NCBI GenBank assembly: GCA_947579665.1
Contig: OX388352.1
Coordinates: 37,008,216 to 37,072,215, forward strand
From: Sympetrum striolatum
Taxonomy: Eukaryota > Arthropoda > Insecta > Odonata > Libellulidae
Length of the DNA: 64,000 bases
Direction of reading: 5' to 3'
The translations under genes and the position numbers were made by a program. Positions 23,668-34,209 of this stretch are shown piece after piece (positions within the stretch are counted from its first letter, which is position 1; every line of letters starts with the position of its first letter). The notes under the pieces were generated by a model. The model had not been told where the DNA came from and did no database searches. It saw only the letters and a list, made by a program, of their open reading frames with translations.

Positions 23668-25490
23668 ACAGAATGACAGAAACATATATTGTGGAATATA
23701 CGATCTTGTTGTTCAAAGCTTTTGCTCTAAAAGATAACACACTTACTTATGATATATTACATTAATTTTACAGAGAAGAAATCGATCTTTCTACACATTT
23801 TGTTATTTCTGGATGGAAAGGCATTACCTTGATTCCTTATACTACTACATAACATTGGAGCGCGTGGAAAATTTACCTTAGTTAAATAACGCAGTTTACG
23901 AATATACAGATTTCAGTTGGTGCGAAAATGAACATTATACTTGAATACCTATTTTCCTTAAAGTAATGCTGGGGGAGGGCATGGATATAGCGATGACTAA
24001 AGAGTGTCACCGAGAAGTTCATCGGGTCCTCGCCCTTTTCCTAACGCAAGCCGGCTTTAGGACCCCACTTGTGTATGAGAGAAAATTTCCCGAGACTCTT
24101 GTTTGATGCCGGTCGTCTCACCAAACCCTCCAGGTCTGCGCCTATACGGCGTAGGACCCTACATATGACATTCCTGTTCCCGTGGTCAGCTAATTGTCAC
24201 TTGCTACACTTACCGAATTTCATGTTTTTAACGAATTGTAAATTAATTCATGGTGCACTACCACCCCGGAGATCAAGCGTCCTCCTGGTCAGCGCAACTG
24301 GGGCGCAGGAACTTCTCATGGTATACCGGGCCCTTCCGGTCTACTCCTTTGAAGTCCCCTCTTGTTCCAGTAGATTATAAAAGCTCACTGAGTGCCAACT
24401 GAGTATTGCACGTACATATTTTCAATGTCATTTAAGAACAAATTCATCGGTTTAAGAGAATCGAGCAACAGGACTTTATTTATGTCCTAGCGTTAGAGTT
24501 CTTAAATCGTATTAACTAATTAAATAGGAGCGCGATTAAACCGGGTACGATCCATTGTGTTTGGCTTCCCTAGCCAAGACACGCTTAATCTTCAACTCAA
24601 TATACTACATTGCGGTTTAACTTGGTCAAGTCATAAACCAACTATTTCTTTTAATCCTCGTTGTATCGATATCATTATGTGTGAGTCTAATCTTTCTTTT
24701 TCATGAATTATTTTGCTATCACGAATCGTAAGAAATATCGTATTTGTTTGATAATTCATAGACTCTCATTCATTGATATACTCAGTAGAAATATCTTCAT
24801 TCAGAGAAAATGTTTTGCCTCGAGATTCTTTGGTGCATAAACTGAAATGTTTTTAAATTCTGGCCGATACTCTTACAAGTTTTTGCCTTCCCAACCAGAA
24901 ATTAATACTTCGTACTAATACTTCATTTCGCAATAGGGATAAGCCCTCTAGTTGGTAAACATTTTCTTAAAGAATTACGGTTAGCTGCTTAGTGATCTAA
25001 GCTTGGTCACATTGGTACTCTATATGGATAGATTGAAGTCTCTTAAATAATCAAAATACTTAGTTTTTCTGCGGTTTTTATCTCTTCATTTAAAGTTAAA
25101 ATCGAATACTGTATTTTCACAGATTTATCGATAAAAACAGATTTTTTTTCCATTTTCACACATTTACGATACTACTTACAAAAGCCTACTAATTCCAGCC
25201 GTATTTTTTATTTCATTAAGGTACTATTGGTAGAGTTTCAAAAGTTTCTATGATAACTTAAATATCAATTATCATCTTTTATATCTGCTATAAGTAAAGA
25301 AAGGATATCTTGGTTGCGTTTACGTAATGATGATGCTAAAACCTTGGGGCTATTCTTTCCCTTCAAATTGAGGTAACTTGTGGTACAGTTTTGAAATTAT
25401 TCGCCGTTTACTTGTACAGTCTCTCGTGTTTCGAATGGAAGCAAGTTATGCGCATTTAAACATTGCACATCCAAAACGAAGAAGTAATTA
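23668..25490 (+). repeat. Array unit 6, truncated at the right edge of the array
   Basis: It starts with ACAGAATGACAGAAAC. Core at 23969-24375, then blocks as far as the segment near 25440-25490 (GCACATCCAAAACGAAGAAG), after which similarity to the other units stops. The last kilobase is more diverged than in other units. Confidence 0.7.
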
Positions 25491-25689
25491 GGTCGTTTGA
25501 TGTAATGGAAAAATATCTTTCTCTCAAACTAATAAGTTGTTTTTATAGAGGAGAGTGTGGTTTGACAAAACTTCTCCTAGTACAAATAGGTACTTAAAAT
25601 ATGATACGAAATGCTTTCCACTAAATTCATAAATTATGCATCAATAAAAGATCACAAGGAAAAACGGACTTGAAAAAAGTCTGACAGGG

Positions 25690-25747
25690 CCGGGAATCCA
25701 ACCCGGGATCTTCCTCTATCCGGGAGGCTGCCTTAACCACTAGGCTA
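25690..25747 (-). pseudogene. tRNA-like sequence (left arm)
   Basis: Mirror copy of the right-arm element on the minus strand. It keeps a perfect T-arm stem (CCGGG/CCCGG), where the right arm has one mismatch. The T-run that would end transcription lies at 25673-25678. It has no acceptor stem either. Confidence 0.6.
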
Positions 25748-25773
25748 CATTTTTCTGTCTCGGTAGAAAAATG

Positions 25774-25831
25774 TAGCCTAGTGGTTAAGGCAGCCTCCCG
25801 GATAGAGGAAGATCCCAGGTTGGATTCCCGG
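25774..25831 (+). pseudogene. tRNA-like sequence (right arm)
   Basis: The D arm (GCCT, loop, AGGC) and an anticodon arm with a 4-bp stem (CCTC/GAGG) and 7-base loop (CCGGATA) can be drawn. The T arm ends CCCGG with loop TTGGATT; the invariant C of the usual TTCGATT is a G. The polymerase III A-box-like TAGCCTAGTGG and B-box-like GGTTGGATTCC are present, and a T-run at 25843-25848 could terminate transcription. The flanks do not pair as an acceptor stem and position 33 is C rather than U. It is therefore a tRNA-derived element, not a working tRNA gene. Confidence 0.6.
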
Positions 25832-26448
25832 CCATGTCAGACTTTTTTCAATTCTGTTTTTCCTTGGGATTTTTCCTGGGTGCACGCCCTTATGTGCAAT
25901 TTACCCTCTTTCCTTTATGAATAAAAGACTTAATTTTGGTTAGACAATTACTTGCAATTGACTTTATTCATTGGTTTTCGGGGAAAGCAGCTTATGTTTG
26001 AAACTATTAAATCATAAAAATCAAAACGTTTGAATAAGGAATAGTTAAGTCCTTGTCCTATCTGTAATTATTCAGTTGATGAATTTATTTCTTCTATGAA
26101 ATTACTTTGTTTAGAGGTATTAGTTATCATCGTTGAAAGTTATTAATACGGAAGACTCAGATATATAATTCAAAAGAATCAATTACTATAACGTAGTACC
26201 ACTTCTTATAATATGAATAATTAAAAAAAAAATATTTGCCGTTTTATGCTGTTAACTCGTATAGCTATATGCTGATAGTTCGAGGTATCTGAAATAGTGT
26301 TGAGAATATAGTGTTTCTGTGTTTTATTATTTCTTTTTATTGTGCAAATATTGGTGATTTACTTCTATTTCTTGGGAAATGATGGGTTTTTGTTCAAAAT
26401 CCACACATTTGATACGAATCTTCTTAATAGATATTACTAGCAGTTACC

Positions 26449-26693
26449 TACTGCCTGCTCCGCAGGCAGGTTAGTTCCCTTACGTTTGATGCGGCAGCAT
26501 CGAAAGGTATTCGGTTTTGTCGTTTCTCTCTTGAATGGCATTTCCTATGGGATTTTCCTCCACACAGAGCACCTCTCATCGAAGTCGTGAGTAAGCTCTT
26601 TTCAGAGCGCTCTTAACTAACCAGGCCCGGGAGTGCTGGGCAGTAATTATAATTTAATAAATAAATAAATACTTAATAAATATTATTTATTTA
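26449..26693 (+). mobile_element. Probable retroelement 3' end with an AATA-type tail
   Basis: A moderately GC-rich block begins with a perfect hairpin (CTGCCTGC, TCC, GCAGGCAG) and a second small one (GATGC/GCATC). It ends CCAGGCCCGGGAGTGCTGGGCAG, followed by an AATAAATA-rich simple tail to about 26693. A structured 3' end followed by a simple tail is typical of non-LTR retrotransposons or SINEs. No reverse transcriptase is present, so the class is a guess. Confidence 0.45.
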
Positions 26694-26695
26694 TT

Positions 26696-26966
26696 ATGGA
26701 AAAGATTAATAAGCTTAATAAATCTTGTGAAAACATTACGGGACGCGTGCGTTCGCTTAGCTGCCCCGATGAAGCTATGACCTTTTTACAAAGTATAATG
26801 AAGAATGTTAATTCATATATAGCAGGGCAGTCTTTAACAGACGAGGCCTTCGTCAATGATCCCGAAAAAGTAGATAATGTCAGAGACCGCAAAGTCGGGA
26901 CCTCACCCTCAGCAGTGAGATCAACTGATAAAGACTTAACTATGTTAAATGACGCGCAAGCGATAG
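26696..26966 (+). CDS. Possible first coding exon, unknown protein
   Basis: An ATG at 26696, just after the AATA-rich tail, opens a frame of mixed, non-repetitive composition. The first 90 codons contain RVRSLSCPDEAMTF and VNSYIAGQSL. At 26966/26967 the sequence ATAG followed by GTAAGC is a good splice donor. The frame continues to 27067, but the residues after the donor look like non-coding sequence, so I end the exon there in phase 1. No family is recognised. No matching acceptor was traced downstream, where the DNA becomes AT-rich and has a (TA)n run at 27208-27230. It may be part of a transposable element rather than a host gene. Confidence 0.3.
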
Positions 26967-27067
26967 GTAAGCGGCGTTCGTTCGAAAACGTCTCCCACTG
27001 CCCTCATTTTCGCGTTTTTTCAGTTTTTCACCAGTTTTGCACCTCTAAACTCAACCAAAAAATTTAA

Positions 27068-30000
27068 ACTTTTGCGCGCCTGTGCGTGCAGGCCGTCCGC
27101 CTTCAGTGCACTAAAAATCGTTGCGGGAGATTGAATTTAGACTCAGATTTTGCTAAAAGTGTTACATCCCTTTTTTGAGGACAGACGGACGGACGCGATT
27201 CTGTCTTAATATATATATATATATATATATTAGCGTTCGAAACTAGAGGTGAGTTATAGTAAAACTATTTAAATTTCAAACATACACATTATCATATTTC
27301 GTTTAACAGAATATAATTTTATTTCATACTCCCCTATAGTTATGGGCATGTTACAATCACATTCAAAAAATGCGTACTCATTCTTCTTTTTTAGAATCCT
27401 AGTTGTGTTGGCTTCCTTGAGAATTAACTTAAAGTTAATTTTGAATATCAATCTGGTGTAGGGTAGATTTTCATGGAGAATTATAAAATCAATACAGCCC
27501 TGTTCTATAACGAATATTTGGCATCTCTGCGTTTTCGTTAGCGAAATTTCCAGAGATCTGTAAGAGATTATATCTTTTTGACTACGGCAGTAAAATTGCA
27601 TGATATCTAAGCGATAAAGAGGGAAAATGCCTTGAAATTCTCACTGCTTCTTATATCGCAAGTTTTAATTGAACATTTTTAAGATGTTATTCATTGGGTA
27701 TTTAAAATTTGAATTTACTATAAACGCATGTGTTATCTATGAGGGGGGAATGTAACAATTAACCATGTAATGAAATATAAAGTGTAGTCATGACCATGTT
27801 CCCTTTTAAATTACGCCGTTACAGAAAATGTTTCAATTATTTTTAAATATAATATTGTTTATATTGTGTGTATAATAATTATAGTATGTCACAAATTTAT
27901 TTATAAATCATTCAAATATAATTTATTATAATGAATATTTATATTAATGAGAACCTGTAAATGGCCCATCCATTAGTTAAACGATATTTCTGGATGAATA
28001 ACCGCTTCAGTAAATTTGGACATAAATTGCTTGGGAAAATACTACTTGGATATGTAATTAAAGATATATGATACCATTAATGGTCATAAAAACAAATTGC
28101 AGAAGTTGTGCTCGATTATATTTAGCGTAGGTTTACATTATATCCTTTCTGAAGACTTATTATATGGAATTATTATCTCGTCTTAATATTAATCATAATC
28201 TTGTAGAATTTCATTCGCTCGGATTCTCTAATTGAGAAATTGTATTGTATCCTTATTATTCGACAATACTAAGCCAAATTCATAGCCCTCTAAGGAATGA
28301 AAACCCGGCATTACGTGTCAGTCTCTTACTCGACAGACAGACCAGAGCTCACGTAGTGGCCAAAACAGCTTAACCTTACTAGGATGATGCCTGAAGGAGG
28401 ATTTATATAATTTTCGATCACACCAAGTTGGACTTATGGTAGCGATACTTTGTTTTCGGAGCTAAGAGAAATAGTCTCCATACAAACGCGAAATGAATAT
28501 TAAGGGGAGAAATTCAATTCGGTTTAGCAAATTATGTCTCAGAAAAAAAAACAAAAGCTTAGGTTCAGGGAGTGTTTTTAAAAAAGATTCGAATCTAAAT
28601 CCACTTTAAATATGACAGAGTAGAATAGAGATTGATATTTACAGGTTTGAGCATGAAGCTGCATATTTGACGCATGTTAGACCTTGAACTATTAAAAAAA
28701 CTTTGGGTCTGTTAATCCCCGGAATGTAACAGGAACTTCGGATTTTTTCTCAACTCTGGAAATTCTCCTTCACAGAAACAGAAATATTCCCATTCTTGTC
28801 TCATTATCATACATTATCATTTATAACTACATACTCTTTGACGTTTAAGATTCTTAATAGAAGATTGGATACGTTATTATTATTATTACTATTCAGATAG
28901 AAGAATTCAGTATTTACCATTTGACGCTTGAAAGATGTAGCAAAATATGAGGTCTCAAAACTACATATTGATAACCATATTTGAGAAAACAATTAGTAAA
29001 CATACCAAAAATAAGTAATTTTCATCGGAACATTTATCTCGAATTTTTCATCCGAGATCATTTAAAAACCGCTACTACACCCTACCAATCCAATATAAAA
29101 AACTAGCGTTGACCTCAGTGCCTTTCTGTGTCATTAGTATGAATAATAATCACATGCTATTTAGTTTAGAGAAACTAAAATTTATCAAAAAATCGGAACG
29201 AAACAACAAATATTTTTTGGGGAAAGCCCAATTTATGTATCTTATACAACGCTTTTATTTCTCACGTATGAACTTGTTAGAAATGAAATCAATATAAGAC
29301 TTGGAATTTTAATATATAATTGGTTTAGAAACGATTACCTGAATAGAAAGAATCTACTGAATCGTATTTACGAGAGCGGAATTCACGGTACTTAACAGCG
29401 GCAGTGGATGGACTTCCTTCGGAAAACCTACCGAAATAGAGTATAGCTGTAAAACTTAATTGTACGAAAGTTCACTCGAAATTAGTTTTAAATTTTTAAT
29501 TTTTATGAATGGAATTCATTTTATGTCTATGTATGTATAGAATGTCTAATGAATTCACATAAATATAATAGAGTTGAACTGATATGTTTACGACTAAAAT
29601 ATTCTAGACGAGCAAACAAGGAATGCGCCTTTTCCTTTCTAAGGGTTATTCCCAGCAAAACCGAACAAGAAAAAAACGTCACATTTTCGGAACTTTTTTA
29701 AACTTTGTCAAAATGTTGTCTGTGATAGTGAAAAAAATTCGGTAATTTAAAGAGCAATATTTTTAAATAGTTACAAAATGGTGGACTGACAAAATTCTCA
29801 AAAAAGTTCGAAATTCGGCGAGCGCTCACTCAGACAAACGCCTGTTTCTCAGAAAGTTTCAAATAAAGAGTCGATTTTAAATTAACGCTTTAAAGATCTT
29901 AATTATTCATTTTTAATGATATGGAATTCAATAATATCTCTAGGAGAGATTGTTTATTTTTATGCAGATTAACTTTTTAAAACGATTATAAACTAAGAAA

Positions 30001-30980
30001 GAAACATTTCTTTGGAATTCGAAAATACCAACTAAATAACCACAACATTTTCTTTGTTTTTTGAAAATATATTTTTTTTAAATGGTTATTTTTCGCATTT
30101 CTAGAAATGGGCTAAATGTCTGAAAATTCTTCCTGAGATATCCCATTGTGGATCGGTAGATTTTATATTCTCTATTTTAAGTACCCGTTTGAGCTGAACA
30201 GTCAGAAAAAACGTAAAATAATATAATTTTTCAATTTTTAGGATGGACAAGCAGAGCTTCCTCTAGTTCTCAACCTTACTCTTAAATCATATTTTCGAGA
30301 AATATTATGTCTTGGATTGCTTTACTCAAACAATGAAATGATTGAGTGAGAAACGTCGTTCACATGAATCTTGAAAGGAAGTATACCCTTCTTTGGCATT
30401 ACATTTTGGAAAGATATTGCAAAAAGAATAAACTGCTGTAAATGACGTGTAACAATTTTTTGTGCGTATAATAAATGCAAAATTTACGTGTAAAATTACG
30501 AAATAAATTAAAAAATTTTTTCTTGATGTGTTAAGTACGCTCACAGCAATAACTAAAAATATACAAATGTACAAATATAAATATAGAAGAATAATTAATA
30601 CTAATAGATAAAAAAATCCATTAATACGAGGAAATACAAATAGGATTAATACATCCTCATCATACACATTAAGACGGCTTGTAGGTTATTTACGTTGATA
30701 AAAATGTAGGGGGCAACATACGTTCATAATAATGTACAGGGCAGCACACTATTTTCTCAGCAGATGCACTGGATATTTTAGCATTTTTTGACAATTATTT
30801 CCTCATTTTATTATCTTCTTTAAAAATTACAAATCAAAATCGTCTTTTTTACATTTTTTAACTTAGAACTGAGTGATCTCTAATTGTCAAAACAGATTGC
30901 AAAATATTTTTTTGCAACAGAAACTGCTTCTATAATGTTGTTTTAGCTTGTGAGATTCCACTTTCTTAGTAAAAAACAAA
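27068..30980. other. Long AT-rich stretch, no supported gene
   Basis: It holds a (TA)n microsatellite at 27208-27230 and several small reading frames (27269-27601 minus, 28807-28992 minus, 30326-30667 minus) without domains. The last is hydrophobic only because the DNA is AT-rich. No inverted-repeat element was noticed. Confidence 0.4.
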
Positions 30981-31385
30981 ACCAGTTTCGGCGAATTGCG
31001 TCATCCTCAAGTGCATCAGAAAGATTGAAGGCGCTATGTAAGGGCAAAGGGAAATAGGAGAGGGAGGGTGGGAGAAGAGGGAAGTGACCGCAAATGCAGA
31101 CATATGGGCGGTGACATATGAACGGGGAGAATGGAAGAAATATTTCTTTTCCTCCATCACAAATACCTTCCCCACCAAGGGTTGCCTACATATTTACCCG
31201 AGATTAAGCTTTCATCCCTACGACTATATTACCTTCCTTGCGTCCCTTTCCCTTCTTCAATATTATTTTGGTCTTACCTATTCTGATCCCTATCTCTCTC
31301 CTCCTTCCCTATCATATGGCATCACCCCTCTGTCCGTATTTGTGATCACTTCCCTTTTCTTTTTAGTCCATGACCTGAATGCATT
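30981..31385 (+). repeat. Isolated fragment of the 3.2-kb array unit
   Basis: It matches the 3' third of the array unit: GGCGCTATGTAAGGGCAAAGGGAAA and GTGACCGCAAATGCAGACATAT (each quoted in part), then AAGCTTTCATCC and TCCGTATTTGTGATCACTTCCC. It lies 5.5 kb from the end of the array. The fragment begins with CCAGTTTCGGCGAATTGCGTCATC, a motif also present in the foldback S3. The unit therefore exists outside the tandem array, as a mobile or duplicated sequence would. Confidence 0.65.
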
Positions 31386-33159
31386 CCTGTAGGAAAATTT
31401 GAGTAGGGAGATTTTTATTTTAGGGATGTTTAGCAGATGTCCAAGAAGGTATTTTGGGCCTTTATTTTTATGCATTATAAATATCTCAGTATTTATTTGG
31501 CATAAAGTAATCCGTTTAAACAATCTACAAAATGAAACATTTTTAAATTCTACGCAAGCCCAAAGTACTAACTAAGATTCCAACTAAACATTCCTGGAAG
31601 AAGGTTCTCCCTACTCAATTGTCCTGCAGGATTGCGTTCAGGTCCTGGACTTTTTTCCCTTCCCCTTAAATGTCCCCTTTAAAATTGTTATGCACTTAAC
31701 GATGGTGAAGTACGCCGAAATCAGTTGTGCGTTGAAAAATCTTTTGGAATTGCAGATATATAGTAACTACAGGTTTATTAGGAGCTTATTTAATAATATA
31801 GCATATAATTTTAGGGAATTTATATCTTGAAAGCTGCTTCCGAATTGCTTTCAAATCTAACTTATTTAATAGAAAGTAAAAATTACTTTACGTAAATCAC
31901 TAACGTGGAAAAATTGCTGGCAAGCTTTAGTATCGTACCGCAGTATTGTTTATACAGCATAATATAATAGTGGAAGGCCGCTGATGGCTAAAATACAGAT
32001 AGAACGAAGCACCAAAAACCATCAAAAGACGTAAATGATATGGCGATATGAATATTTCGCTCGCAATGGGAGCATCCTCAAAGCCTTGAGGTCGGCAGTT
32101 CCTTGCGTTCTCATCGTGATTCAGTGATTACAGTGGCCTCCGAACGATCGATTTATTTTTCTTAATCTTATTACGCGAATAAGTCTTAAAAATAAAGTAA
32201 CTGATACTGGAATTAGGTTTTATAATTTAAATCATACAAGCATATGCATCGTTTGATAATATATGTCAGTTCTAAAGTATATTCCTCCTGGCCTATCCAC
32301 CCAAAACATATTTTACCTTTCTCTCTTTTGCCTCGAGAAGTGCTATATTTTTAAAATTAAGATTAAATTAGATTAAACTGAGATCATTTTTAAAAACTAC
32401 AGGGTGACCCATTGAAAAGATTCCTTCTCATATATTTTATTTATTACACTTAATAATAATTTAAGAATTTATAAAATCATTAATAATATAAATAATAGAA
32501 TAAAATATAAATAATAAAATACAATGTAAATATTATAAATAAAATATAAACAGTATTATATTCGATGTTCGCACCTAGACAGGCTAACGACTTTTAAGGC
32601 CACTTCATGTGTTGGCTACGCGGTCTGACAATGAGACGAACCCTCCTTGCACGATACATTGCACTGAATCAGTAACTTCTGACACGAAACTAAATAAGAT
32701 ATTACTAAATGAGATACATAATATAATATTTATTTCTGGGGACAATAAGTGGATAATACATAAAAATAGTCCGCAAAATTCACCAAGTATATTTCAGTAT
32801 CGAAAGAATAAAACAGAATACGGCATATTCTAACATTTTAAAATCTCTTCAAGGTTTCGAATATATTCCATAATCCCATTGGTATCGAATCGGAAAAATG
32901 TTACCCTTAAGTTTCTATGTTAAGCAGCTAATTGGAAAATGTATATGTATTTAAAAAGGATATCCTAAATTGATACACGTTTAAATATACATATATTGCG
33001 GCCTATCTGCATATTGCAATACGCGCAGTAATCTCTAATAAAATCGATATTTTTGCTTATTATTGCTCCGAGAAAAATCATGGGAATAAAGGACTAAATA
33101 CAAATTGAGAATAACTCAAAATATTTTCAAACATTCAAACGTACACTTCATTTATTAAC
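31386..33159. other. AT-rich stretch with a small repeat fragment
   Basis: No gene supported. At about 32575-32650 a short GC-richer piece (GGCTAACGACTTTTAAGGCC) resembles part of the duplicated blocks at 33.5 and 38.0 kb. A single element-like terminus, TACAGGGTGACCC, lies near 32399 with no partner found. Confidence 0.35.
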
Positions 33160-34140
33160 ATAAGGGTTTTCTCACACGGAGCTGGAAGAAATCTGTGAAT
33201 CAAAGATAGATACATCCAATCTTCAGCAAAACGATGCACGTATGGAATTTCTCTGCAGAAAATCAGTCACCGGTAACTTAATACAATAATCATAACAAAA
33301 AATTGAAATATTCCATAGGCACTCAAGATATTCAGTGATATATGCCAGACTTCAAATATGTTTGCACTTTCCCGCAGAACACTCGCTTAAATAGCGTCGC
33401 ACTGCTCATGATAAAGTTTACACGAATAATGCTAAATATTGTAAATTTGTCGAAAATCGCGTCACTTTATTTCACGCTCGCGGAGCACTCACTGTCCACT
33501 TCCTTACCGTAATCAACTGACAAGTAACTTGCGAGTTGCGCGCTGAGGCAGGCTGACGTCATTTTTACGGGAGCAGATATCTTGGGTACGCGGTGTGAGG
33601 AACCCTTAGCAGATTGTTATCTTGCGAAACCACTTCTAGAGGCTCTCCATAATCCGCTCCGATGCCTCCTGTGGACTTATTGGCGCACTTGACTTGAAGT
33701 GATTAAATCCACATTGACTTCAACGCCTGTAAACAGAAAGAGGCGTATTAGACATTCTTAGCTGCTATATGTGAAGGTCATTTTAGGTAGAGAGAGAAGA
33801 ATATCATTTATGGCATGCTGAATTGCTCCTCACATTTGAAGGTTGTTTAGAGAAGGAAAGGAGTTACGATATGTAACGAGAAGCAGAGCTTCCAAACGAA
33901 TACACAACATAACAATGGTATGTCCCGAGTCATCTCTTGCCAAACCGCTCAGCATCCGAGTTTAAAACTTTGGATATTTTCCTAGTTTATCTTTTGTTAT
34001 GCTCTATTTCGAGACATATATATTGATACTGTTATGAAGATATTATGTTTTCTTGGTATTTGGCTTGTTTAATTTCATAATCATTAAGGTTGAATAAAGG
34101 CAAACCTAAAAATGCCAGTGCTTGGTCGTGCAAACATTTT
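33160..34140 (+). repeat. Local segmental duplication, copy A
   Basis: Matches 37680-38560 in the same orientation. Shared landmarks are CAGTCACCGG, the AGATATTCA-TGATAT stretch, TTGTAAATTT, TTATCTTGCGAA (TCATCTTGCGAA in copy B), TAAACAGAAA, the ATGGTATGTC/ATGGTACGTC stretch and a final GTGCTTGG/GTGCCTGG. Identity is moderate with many indels. Copy A is richer in GC at 33470-33620 and includes a perfect TGACGTCA. Confidence 0.55.
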
Positions 34141-34209
34141 GGAATCATATCGTAAAGGCACAACAGAAAACTATTAGTTCCCTAATCATGATGATTATTA
34201 ATAACGATC

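Larger units (their letters stand above)
25655..25866. repeat. Near-perfect palindrome of two tRNA-like sequences
   Basis: The arms 25655-25756 and 25765-25866 (102 bp each) are reverse complements with about four differences, around an 8-bp spacer (GTCTCGGT). Each arm contains a tRNA-like body followed outward by six T residues. Both arms share the same changed base in the T-loop, so one arm was copied from the other or they are kept alike. Confidence 0.85.

Noticed and set aside
25690..25831. Functional tRNA genes
   Set aside because: No acceptor stem can be formed, position 33 is C, and the T-loop consensus is broken.
27208..27230. (TA)n run as a regulatory site
   Set aside because: An ordinary microsatellite with no further signal.
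30326..30667. 113-codon hydrophobic minus-strand frame resembling a membrane protein
   Set aside because: Hydrophobic residues follow from T-rich codons in AT-rich DNA, and there is no other support.
32399..32425. Single transposon-like end TACAGGGTGACCC
   Set aside because: No matching inverted end or target duplication was found nearby.
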